A stretch of 14,270 nucleotides of DNA from assembly GCA_964390695.1 (NCBI GenBank), contig CAYMKI010000076.1, positions 1-14,270 on the forward strand, written 5' to 3'. The notes under the pieces were generated by a model, which saw nothing but the letters and a program-made list of their open reading frames with translations, was not told the origin of the DNA and searched no databases. Below, one piece after another: positions 7,307 to 13,679 of the stretch. A program made the position numbers and the translations under genes. Numbering within the stretch: the first letter of the stretch is position 1; each line of letters starts with the position of its first letter. The DNA comes from CAWACC01 sp964390695 (GTDB lineage: Bacteria; Chlamydiota; Chlamydiia; Chlamydiales; Parachlamydiaceae).

Positions 7307-7417
7307 CTAATAGGCAAAAGTCAAGAGGCGCGGAGGGTGGGTTTATGGGGCACATTTCTATACCTCTGTGCGCTCTTCACCTCTTACTCTCCGCTTTATG
7401 ATTGGTTTGCCTAATAG
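7307..7417. repeat. MITE-like imperfect inverted repeat, about 111 bp
   Basis: Outer arms CTAATAGGCAAA (7307-7318) and TTTGCCTAATAG (7406-7417) pair at 11 of 12 positions. Inside them GCGGAG (7330-7335) pairs with CTCCGC (7389-7394). Nested complementary ends with no coding content suggest a miniature mobile element. No clear target-site duplication or related transposase is visible here. Apart from this element, the palindrome copy at 7188-7274 and the hairpin at 7442-7499, the 337-base stretch 7162-7498 shows nothing I can assign. Confidence 0.45.
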
Positions 7418-7441
7418 CCGTTAGAACTGTTACGATATTTT

Positions 7442-7499
7442 AAACCCAACATACTCTAATTGCGCGCTTATTGTAACGCGATTGGAGTATGTTGGGTTT
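7442..7499. terminator. Strong hairpin, probable (bidirectional) terminator
   Basis: Arms 7442-7460 and 7481-7499 pair over 19 positions with a single non-Watson-Crick pair, around a 20-base loop that itself contains CGCG complementarity. The right arm reaches the stop codon of the minus-strand gene ending at 7499. The flanks are A/T (TTTAAAATAT leaving leftwards, TTTT on the right), though without long T-runs. It most likely ends transcription of the 7499-8425 gene and may also stop read-through from the left. Confidence 0.7.
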
Positions 7500-8425
7500 T
7501 AACTTTGGCTGACTAAAGCTTTGTTGAAGATGCGTGAAAGGGCCGATACTTTAATGTAATTTGTATTGCCTTCTGCATCCTTTGGAGATACTACCAATTG
7601 GCTTAAATCAACGCGTTCGCCTGTGCTTCTATGAAGAAACCCATCTCCTTTTTCCAGGTTTTTGGATATAATGCTCTGCATACTGCCTATGGGTCTAACA
7701 GTCATATATTCTTTTTCTAAAAAATATTTTTCCGCTACGGCTCCGATAAATCCATGTAACAGCATGGATAAGCCCGCATATTTTTCTTCGAATACCCACC
7801 AGGGATTTCTAGAAATACCTCTATTATGAAAGCTGTTATTCTGTATAGAAGAAGCGCGACCTTTCGAAAAATCGGCACCTACCGAAATCAAAATATCATT
7901 ATAGCTATCAATAAAATTTTTTACTGTAAGAACTTCTGGTTTTCCAAGTATGTTAAAGTCGGGATTTGTCGTGGCATATACGATATAATTTTCTTTCTCT
8001 GGATCAAAAGCCGTAGTCATATGATCCATACCCACAGAGTTGGCTCGAATAATGTTCCTTACTTTATCGAGGGCATTTTTTTCCTTCAGAGCTTTGGCTT
8101 TTTCAGTAAATAACTGATACTCGTCTCGAGAAAAGCCAAAAACTTGTATCAATCTTTCGTTATATTCTGGAACATTATCATCTTCCACCATTTGCAAAAA
8201 TACACTCAAAACATCTCGAGAATGACAATTAGCTACCCATGTGCTCATCTTTCTATATTGGTTCCAACTCTCTGTATTTTCTTTCGTTATACGCTCCATT
8301 CGAAGATAAATAGGTTCATTATTGTGGATGACCTTAGCTCCATAAACACCCTCTCGCATAAAATAATCGGATGCATGATTTGGACTAATGTAAGCAATAG
8401 GAGTTGTAGTTGCATCTATATTCAT
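7499..8425 (-). CDS. Hypothetical protein, 308 aa, no recognised domain
   Basis: I do not recognise a family. The 308 residues are hydrophilic and mixed charge, without a signal peptide or membrane helix. A helical charged stretch (FTEKAKALKEKNALDKVRNIIRANS) sits near one third of the length. A compact region with WWVFEEKYAGLSMLLHGFIGAVAEKYF follows around two thirds. The gene has its own excellent ribosome site (GGAGG, 6 bases before ATG 8425), an extended -10 promoter and a strong hairpin at its end, so it is a single-gene unit. It is more A/T-rich than the methyltransferase and glycosyltransferase genes beside it and lies next to mobile-looking repeats, which may mean acquisition. A host-directed effector is possible but unsupported. 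Confidence 0.85.
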   Translation of the reverse strand: MNIDATTTPIAYISPNHASDYFMREGVYGAKVIHNNEPIYLRMERITKENTESWNQYRKMSTWVANCHSRDVLSVFLQMVEDDNVPEYNERLIQVFGFSRDEYQLFTEKAKALKEKNALDKVRNIIRANSVGMDHMTTAFDPEKENYIVYATTNPDFNILGKPEVLTVKNFIDSYNDILISVGADFSKGRASSIQNNSFHNRGISRNPWWVFEEKYAGLSMLLHGFIGAVAEKYFLEKEYMTVRPIGSMQSIISKNLEKGDGFLHRSTGERVDLSQLVVSPKDAEGNTNYIKVSALSRIFNKALVSQS

Positions 8426-8466
8426 TATTTACCTCCATGAATATTATTCATAATAATTATAAACAT

Positions 8467-8475
8467 ATTATAACA
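8467..8475 (-). promoter_or_regulatory. Extended -10 promoter of the 308-aa orphan gene
   Basis: On the minus strand TGTTATAAT (8475-8467) is a perfect TATAAT with the TGn extension. No good -35 is present 17 bases upstream (TCAAGT). Transcription would start near 8460, about 35 bases before the ATG. Confidence 0.5.
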
Positions 8476-8592
8476 TATTGATTTTAAAGACTTGATTATA
8501 TTTAAATTTTTATTAAATTAATTAATATTTATTAGTATCAAATCATGAATAACATTTCAGTAACTATTCAGGCGACTGTTCATAAAGTTACC

Positions 8593-8621
8593 TTGACAGC
8601 TTCAAACAAAATGTTTATTTT
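8593..8621 (+). promoter_or_regulatory. Promoter of the methyltransferase-glycosyltransferase unit
   Basis: A perfect TTGACA (8593-8598) is followed after 17 bases by TATTTT (8616-8621). The start would be near 8628, just before GGAGGG at 8638-8643. It is one of the best sigma70-type promoters in the window. Confidence 0.55.
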
Positions 8622-8654
8622 AATCAACATTCAAAGCGGAGGGTGGCAGCCAAG

Positions 8655-9515
8655 ATGACCAAAGAACAAATCAAAAAAGAAATTATCCATTATTACGACA
8701 CCTGCGAAATCAACTACAGACGCTGGTGGGACTTAGATCGCAGCCTAGCCATGCATGCCGGCTTTTGGGATGCCAGTACCAAGACATTATCACAAGCATT
8801 GGCAAAGGAAAATGAAACCTTGGCCGAGATTGCCGGAATACAGGCAGGAGACTATGTGCTGGATGCCGGCTGCGGCTATGGCGGGAGTGTATTCTGGCTA
8901 GCTGAACACAGACAGACAAAAGGAGTGGGCATTACCTTGAGTGAAAAGCAAGTTGCCTTGGCAAAGGAGCAAGCCCTTCGCCGGCAGCTAACCCCATCTC
9001 CTGAATTTTCGGTCATGGACTACACGCAAACTTCCTTTACCTCGGACACTTTCGATGTGGTCTGGGCGATAGAAAGCGTATGCCACGCAGAAGATAAACG
9101 CGAATTCATCCGAGAGGCCTGGAGGGTATTAAAACCGGGAGGGCGTCTGATTCTGGCCGATGGCTTCCAGGTGCGAAACGAGTATAGCGCGGAAGAAAAA
9201 AAACTGCTGGCACAGGCGGTGAACGGGTGGGCAGTGTCTTCCATGGAATCTGCTCCGAATTTTGAACAATACCTAAAAGATCAAGGATTTCAAGGTCTTA
9301 AGATTACGGACGCGACACCCCTAGTGTTGCCGTCATCTAGGCGATTATACCTCTATTCCTTTCCGGCCTTAGCTTGGTCCTATTTAGGGGAGTGGTGCGG
9401 TTGGAGCACGCGCACTCAAACTCGCGATTTTCTGTCTTACCACTATCAGTATCATGCCGTCCGAAAGGGACTTTGCAAATACCTAGTATTCTTTGCTCAA
9501 AAATCCATTACATAA
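8655..9515 (+). CDS. SAM-dependent methyltransferase, sterol/tocopherol C-methyltransferase-like
   Basis: Transfers a methyl group from S-adenosylmethionine to a small molecule or lipid-like acceptor that cannot be named from sequence. Motif I VLDAGCGYGG (68-77) binds SAM. GVGITLSEKQVALAKEQ (90-106), FDVVWAIESVCHAED (133-147) and the loop LKPGGRLILAD (159-169) complete the class I fold. The N-terminal YYDTCEINYRRWWDLDRSLAMHAGFWD is typical of the sterol/gamma-tocopherol/UbiE-like group. The C-terminal third is aromatic-rich (LYLYSFPALAWSYLGEWCGW) and may form a hydrophobic acceptor pocket. A GTG at 8643 would lengthen it by 4 codons but overlaps the Shine-Dalgarno, so ATG 8655 (286 residues) is preferred. 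The glycosyltransferase gene starts 24 bases downstream, probably in one operon. Confidence 0.88.
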   Translation: MTKEQIKKEIIHYYDTCEINYRRWWDLDRSLAMHAGFWDASTKTLSQALAKENETLAEIAGIQAGDYVLDAGCGYGGSVFWLAEHRQTKGVGITLSEKQVALAKEQALRRQLTPSPEFSVMDYTQTSFTSDTFDVVWAIESVCHAEDKREFIREAWRVLKPGGRLILADGFQVRNEYSAEEKKLLAQAVNGWAVSSMESAPNFEQYLKDQGFQGLKITDATPLVLPSSRRLYLYSFPALAWSYLGEWCGWSTRTQTRDFLSYHYQYHAVRKGLCKYLVFFAQKSIT

Positions 9516-9539
9516 TATGTCTTGCGGAGAAAACACCTT

Positions 9540-10727
9540 ATGAAATCATGCAAACTATTTCTTATCTACTTCCTCTGGATCTCCTTTACCCTTGCAGCCG
9601 ATAAACCCACGGTGTGCTTAAATATGATTGTCAAAAATGAAACCGAGGTGATCCGCCGCTGCCTATCAAGCACTAAGCCTTTGATCGACTACTGGGTGAT
9701 TGTAGATACAGGTTCCACGGACGGCACCCAGGAGATGATCAAGGAGTTTATGAAAGATATTCCAGGAGAACTGCATGAACGACCTTGGAAAAATTTCTCG
9801 CACAACCGCAACGAAGCCTTGCAACTAGCCAAGGGGAAGGCGGACTATGTCTTGATCATCGATGCGGACGATGTCTTTGAATATCCGCCCGACTTTAAAT
9901 GGCCGGCATTGACCTTGGATGGATATTTTATTCAAGTGCAAGACTGCGGCACGAACTACGAAAGATTTCATCTCATCAACAACCATATCGAATGGAAGTG
10001 GCAGGGCGTTCTGCATGAAGGCTTAGGCTCCACCGAAGCCAAAACATATAAATTATTGGATCAGATCGTGTATCACAGGATTGGCGGAGGAGCGCGTTCT
10101 AAAGACCCTGAGAAATATCTCAAAGACGCACAGGTGTTGGAAGCAGCTCTCAAAGAAGAGCCTAACAATAGCCGTTATGTGTTCTATCTCGCTCAAAGTT
10201 ATATGGACGGTCAAAATTATCCCAAAGCCATCGAAAACTACCAAAATCGCATAGCCATGGGAGGATGGAGGGATGAGATCTTTTGGTCCAAATACAAAAT
10301 CGCCTTGATGAAAGAGCTTTTGAACCACGATGAACAGGAATTCATCGCCGCCTATGAAGATGCCTTTAACTATGCCCCTCACCGGGTGGAGCCGCTATAT
10401 GGATTGGCCAGTTACTACCGCAGGCATAACAGGTTCGGCGAAGGCTACCGTGCTGCCTTGAAAGGGCTGCATCTGCAGACTCCTCCTACGGGACTGTTTA
10501 TTATGGAGTGGATGTTCAACTATGGACTGCTGTTTGAGTTTTCACTATGCGCGTATTATGAGGGAAAATACACCGAATCCTTATTGGCCTCATATGCTCT
10601 ATTAGCCAAACCAAACTTGCCGGAAGATATCAAAACCTGCGTGCAGAACAACATGAAATGGATGTATGCCAAGGCAGCGGAACAAGCCCTGGCCATCAAA
10701 ATTCAGCCTGCACACATAGACTATTAG
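9540..10727 (+). CDS. Family 2 glycosyltransferase with TPR-like repeats and an N-terminal signal peptide
   Basis: From ATG 9540 (GGAG 10 bases upstream) the product has 395 residues. An upstream TTG at 9522 lacks a ribosome site. Residues 1-20 form a signal peptide: MKSCK, a hydrophobic core LFLIYFLWISFTL, then a likely cut after Ala-Ala. The GT2 domain begins at once: VCLNMIVKNETEVIRRCL (25-42), VIVDTGSTDGTQE (53-65), HNRNEAL (88-94), the DxD-type metal site DADD (108-111), and WKWQGVLHE (152-160). Residues from about 190 form helical TPR-like repeats (YVFYLAQSYMDGQNYPKAIENYQ). The domain pair is common in proteins that add sugars to proteins or lipids. The signal peptide is odd because sugar-nucleotide donors are cytosolic, so it may be exported to the host or use another donor. 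It is probably cotranscribed with the methyltransferase. Confidence 0.88.
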   Translation: MKSCKLFLIYFLWISFTLAADKPTVCLNMIVKNETEVIRRCLSSTKPLIDYWVIVDTGSTDGTQEMIKEFMKDIPGELHERPWKNFSHNRNEALQLAKGKADYVLIIDADDVFEYPPDFKWPALTLDGYFIQVQDCGTNYERFHLINNHIEWKWQGVLHEGLGSTEAKTYKLLDQIVYHRIGGGARSKDPEKYLKDAQVLEAALKEEPNNSRYVFYLAQSYMDGQNYPKAIENYQNRIAMGGWRDEIFWSKYKIALMKELLNHDEQEFIAAYEDAFNYAPHRVEPLYGLASYYRRHNRFGEGYRAALKGLHLQTPPTGLFIMEWMFNYGLLFEFSLCAYYEGKYTESLLASYALLAKPNLPEDIKTCVQNNMKWMYAKAAEQALAIKIQPAHIDY

Positions 10728-10735
10728 CGAATGAA

Positions 10736-11959
10736 TTACTTCTTCGTTTTCAAGTTTTTATTCTTAACGATGGATTTTGCTTTAGCTGCCGAAGGGCGAG
10801 GTTTAATTTTAGGCGTTGACTTCTTTGCCGGAGCAGCAGCCTTGGGAGCCTTAGATGCTTTCTTGGTCGCTGCTGGTGTTTTGGAAGCGGGCTTGCCTTT
10901 GTGTTGCTTGGAAGCGGGCTCTGATTTTTTGGCGGACTTTAGAGGTTTAAACTCCTCTTCGTCTAATTCTTCGGAATCGAAATCTTCGTCTTCAAAATCC
11001 TCATAATCGTCTTCGTCTTCATCTGCTTCCGAATGGTATTTTTCAGACATTTCGTCTTGTTCTGATTTTTGCGGCTGTTCCAACCAGCGGCTAGACAAGT
11101 TTCTCAGGGCAGCAAGTTTCTGGTTAAGGCTTTCCAATGTCATCTGAGGTTGTGCAAATTGAGATCTTCGGCTGGCCAGCATTTGCTCTTCGCTTTCAAA
11201 TTTGGAAGAGAAGGCAATAATCGAGGAGCTGGAATGCTCAGGAGCAAATAAAAACAGACGTGCTTCTGAGGGTACTGTGGTATAGATGTCCAAAGAAGCT
11301 TGCGGTTCAATCTCGTGTTTGATGATCTGCTTTGGAGGTCGTCCTCTCTTAGGACGGGGATTCAGGGCTTCGGTAGAGTAGTAAGACTTAGATTTGGCAC
11401 TGATCACTTTTCTCGCATTCAAGACATCTTTGGAGGTTTTGGCTTCAAATAAATCTTTCTTCACTTTTTCTATGACAGATTTGGGAATCTCGAGATCTTC
11501 TTCAAAGACAAAAGTAAAGTGGTTGTTTCGCAACCATTCAATGATGCGGATACGGGATCTTTCCTGGTAATATTGCTGCCATTTTTCAAGTTCCGCATGG
11601 TGGTCGTAGACAAACTCCAGAAAATTCTCACGGGCTTCTTTGGATTGAATAATATCGAGCAGTTTTTCTTTAGTATCGATATCATAGACTTTTTCGTTGA
11701 CAAAGCCTTCCATGATCTTCTTGGTTTCGTAAAATGTCAGCTTGGGAATTAAGCAATAGCGGTCGCTATGCAGCTTCAGTTCTTTTTCTAAAAGCTCAAG
11801 ATCATGGCTGGACTTATCTAAATCGACATAGACGATGAACCCTTCAAGGCGATCCAAATAAAAATCGCGTTCGTCATCTGATTTGGCAAAAGCTTCCATG
11901 AGCCTTTGGCATTTAAGAATCAGGGGATTTTGCGCTTTTAAATTTGATTTTGCAGACAT
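10736..11959 (-). CDS. UPF0158-family protein with AT-hook, acidic stretch and histone-H1-like tail (CT429-type)
   Basis: Residues 1 to about 195 fit the UPF0158 fold (FYLDRLEGFIVYVDLDKS near 33-50, RYCLIPKLTFYETKKIMEGFV near 67-87, WQQYYQERSRIRIIEWLRNN at 127-146), whose biochemical role is unknown. PRPKRGRPPK (201-210) is a classic AT-hook that binds the minor groove of A/T DNA. Residues 311-336 are almost all Asp/Glu. Residues 341-407 are a Lys/Ala/Pro/Ser tail like histone H1 or the chlamydial Hc proteins, including a short duplication (SEPASK and GKPASK). The layout suggests a nucleoid-associated protein (inference). It lies downstream of dapF, as CT429 does in C. trachomatis, has its own promoter, and converges on the glycosyltransferase gene 8 bases away. 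How much of the tail other chlamydial homologues share I cannot tell. Confidence 0.85.
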   Translation of the reverse strand: MSAKSNLKAQNPLILKCQRLMEAFAKSDDERDFYLDRLEGFIVYVDLDKSSHDLELLEKELKLHSDRYCLIPKLTFYETKKIMEGFVNEKVYDIDTKEKLLDIIQSKEARENFLEFVYDHHAELEKWQQYYQERSRIRIIEWLRNNHFTFVFEEDLEIPKSVIEKVKKDLFEAKTSKDVLNARKVISAKSKSYYSTEALNPRPKRGRPPKQIIKHEIEPQASLDIYTTVPSEARLFLFAPEHSSSSIIAFSSKFESEEQMLASRRSQFAQPQMTLESLNQKLAALRNLSSRWLEQPQKSEQDEMSEKYHSEADEDEDDYEDFEDEDFDSEELDEEEFKPLKSAKKSEPASKQHKGKPASKTPAATKKASKAPKAAAPAKKSTPKIKPRPSAAKAKSIVKNKNLKTKK

Positions 11960-11995
11960 ATTAAACCTAATTTTTCTAGAAGATATATAATATAA

Positions 11996-12024
11996 ATAGT
12001 ATACAAAAAATCACTTCTCTTCAA
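11996..12024 (-). promoter_or_regulatory. Putative promoter of the UPF0158 gene
   Basis: On the minus strand TTGAAG (12024-12019) is followed after 17 bases by TACTAT (12001-11996). The start would be near 11989 and the leader about 30 bases. The 73-base gap to dapF is otherwise A/T-rich, so the gene could also be read from the dapF transcript. Confidence 0.4.
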
Positions 12025-12032
12025 TCTAAATG

Positions 12033-12989
12033 TCACCATTCTGCATGCAGAGTCGCGATTCCCCTAAATATCCACTCGGCCGGGCCATACAGTTCTACTA
12101 GCCTGAAGCCTTCTGGAGAATTTTGAAAATGGACCTTTAAATTTTCGTTAGATCTCGGAACAAGCGTGATGGGGGAGGAAAGTCCGTAGCATTGGGCTGC
12201 TATCAAGGCAGCGGCCGTAGCGCCGGTCCCACAAGAAAGTGTCTCGGCCTCTACCCCCCGCTCGTAGGTGCGGATGTGCAGCCTTTGCAAGGCATCGATC
12301 TCCACAAAATTCACATTTACCCCTGCTGGCTGAAAGTGACGATGAAAGCGAATTTGCGGGGCCATATCCATCCACTGATTGTCTTGCAGATTCGTCACAA
12401 AACACACGACGTGAGGCACGCCGGTATTGATGTAGTGGAATACCCATGGAGTGTCATTGAGAGGCAAGGTGATGGGCCTGCGTGCATCGCACGGCTCGGG
12501 CATCGACACGCACACCGCCGAGCCCTCGCCGCGCAAACGTATCATCGATTTTTGCGTTTCGATAAAATAAATAGGTTGAGTCAAGCCGATCTCGTGCATA
12601 AATTTGTACAGGCAACGCGCCCCATTCCCACACATCTCCGCTTCCCCGCCATCGGCATTAAATATGCGCATTTTATAGTCAGCCCGGGAAGATGTCTCTA
12701 GCAGGATAAGCCCATCGGCACCAATCCCGCGCTTTCTGTCGCACAGCCTGGAAAATGCCGCAGGGCTATAAACAGGAACGGATCCCGCCCGATTGTCTAT
12801 GCATATAAAGTCATTGCCTGAACCGGCATACTTGGAAAAAGGAAGCGTGATTTCCATGCCAGCAATTTCCGCTGCATCCTCTTTTACCCAGAGACGCGTT
12901 GCCCCTGCGGGGCTGACTTCCCCTGGGCTACCCTCATTAGCCCCTTGTTGGGGCTCATTCAAGTTTTTAACGGAAATTGCTGTATCCAT
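12033..12989 (-). CDS. dapF: Diaminopimelate epimerase with an extended N-terminus
   Basis: Converts LL- to meso-diaminopimelate for peptidoglycan and lysine synthesis. Both catalytic cysteines are present: Cys120 in NADGGEAEMCGNGARC and Cys253 in ERGVEAETLSCGTGAT. The YAGSGNDFICIDN start of the domain is at 54-66. Known family members begin a few residues before that motif, matching an internal Met45 (ATG 12857). The 44 extra residues are encoded by palindromic DNA (see 12861-12981), so either they are a real extension or translation begins at 12857. The ATG at 12989 is only 2 bases after the clpP stop; the GGAAA before 12857 is also weak. In C. trachomatis, DapF has been reported to racemise glutamate as well, because murI is absent. 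The neighbours clpP and glyA match the conserved chlamydial order. Confidence 0.93.
   Translation of the reverse strand: MDTAISVKNLNEPQQGANEGSPGEVSPAGATRLWVKEDAAEIAGMEITLPFSKYAGSGNDFICIDNRAGSVPVYSPAAFSRLCDRKRGIGADGLILLETSSRADYKMRIFNADGGEAEMCGNGARCLYKFMHEIGLTQPIYFIETQKSMIRLRGEGSAVCVSMPEPCDARRPITLPLNDTPWVFHYINTGVPHVVCFVTNLQDNQWMDMAPQIRFHRHFQPAGVNVNFVEIDALQRLHIRTYERGVEAETLSCGTGATAAALIAAQCYGLSSPITLVPRSNENLKVHFQNSPEGFRLVELYGPAEWIFRGIATLHAEW
12861..12981. repeat. Palindromic insert in the 5' end of dapF
   Basis: AGCAATTTCCG (12861-12871) and CGGAAATTGCT (12971-12981) are perfect inverted repeats 99 bases apart. They bracket several GC-rich hairpins: GCCCC-TGC-GGGGC (12901-12913), GGGCTA/TAGCCC (12925-12930 with 12938-12943) and AGCCCC-TTGTT-GGGGCT (12939-12955). 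The whole block coincides with the non-homologous N-terminal extension of DapF and keeps its reading frame open. It resembles an in-frame palindromic element, or an attenuator or processing structure between clpP and dapF. Confidence 0.6.
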
Positions 12990-12991
12990 GT

Positions 12992-13597
12992 TTACATGGA
13001 TATTTCTTCGAAAGAGGAGACGATGTCATGCAAGAGGCCGAAGGCTTTGGCTTCTTGCGCTGTCATCCAGGTATCGCGATCTATGGCCCTTTCGATTTCT
13101 TCCTGAGCCTTTCCGGTCGCGCCGACGTAAATATCCACTAAGATCTGGCGGGTTTTAATCATTTCCTTGGCTTGGATTTCCAGGTCTGTGGCCTGTCCTT
13201 GGATGACCCCGCTGAGCCGCGGCTGGTGAATCATGATGCGGGAATGGGGGGTGGCATAGCGACGCTTAGGTTCGGCGCACAGGCTCAAGACAGATCCCAT
13301 CGAGGCTGCCAGCCCGGTGATCAGGGTATAAACAGGCGAAGAGATCATTTTGACTTGATCCCAGATGGCAAATCCCGAGTCCACGGCTCCGCCGGGGCTG
13401 TTGATCACCAGTAATATTGGCTTGCCTGGATTTTGGATGTCCAGGTACCATAATTTTCTAATCACATCTTGAGCGGTGTCATTGTCAATCGCATCACAGA
13501 GGAAAATTCGGCGCGATTCCAACACGGATTGGTCTATTCTGTCCTGCACTTTGCTAAAAGAATCAGAAGAAGGTTGTTCTTTATTTGCTTTTGCCAT
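12992..13597 (-). CDS. clpP: ATP-dependent Clp protease proteolytic subunit
   Basis: Serine peptidase that forms the barrel of the Clp protease and works with ClpX or ClpC. The triad is intact: Ser99 in GLAASMGSVL, His124 in RIMIHQP, and Asp175 in IDRDTWM. LLVINSPGGAVDSGFAIWD (62-80) is the conserved strand and glycine-rich segment. At 201 residues it has the usual length, with no long propeptide. Met1 is preceded by AGGAG at good spacing. Position between glyA and dapF identifies it with the copy next to dapF in Chlamydia (CT431, ClpP1). Chlamydiae carry a second clpP elsewhere, beside clpX. SM at the C-terminus is followed by TAA, and dapF follows 2 bases later, so the two are probably cotranscribed. 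Confidence 0.95.
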   Translation of the reverse strand: MAKANKEQPSSDSFSKVQDRIDQSVLESRRIFLCDAIDNDTAQDVIRKLWYLDIQNPGKPILLVINSPGGAVDSGFAIWDQVKMISSPVYTLITGLAASMGSVLSLCAEPKRRYATPHSRIMIHQPRLSGVIQGQATDLEIQAKEMIKTRQILVDIYVGATGKAQEEIERAIDRDTWMTAQEAKAFGLLHDIVSSFEEISM

Positions 13598-13679
13598 TGT
13601 TTGCTCCTACTATTGTATAGCTACTCTAATTTCATTATGATTTATTTCCATGAAAAGAGAAAAGAAAATTCAAAAAAAA

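Noticed and set aside
8643..8654. GTG start of the methyltransferase
   Set aside because: The codon lies inside the GGAGGG ribosome site, so the ATG at 8655 is the more plausible start.
9522..9539. TTG start of the glycosyltransferase, giving MRRKHLMKS
   Set aside because: No ribosome site precedes it, and the GGAG at 9526-9529 lies inside these codons and serves the ATG at 9540, which gives a normal signal peptide.
12192..12701. 169-codon plus-strand frame across dapF
   Set aside because: It is antisense to conserved DapF coding sequence and has no family resemblance or initiation signal.
13598..13679. Terminator between clpP and glyA
   Set aside because: The stretch is A-rich but has no convincing stem, and no good -35/-10 pair for clpP could be placed.
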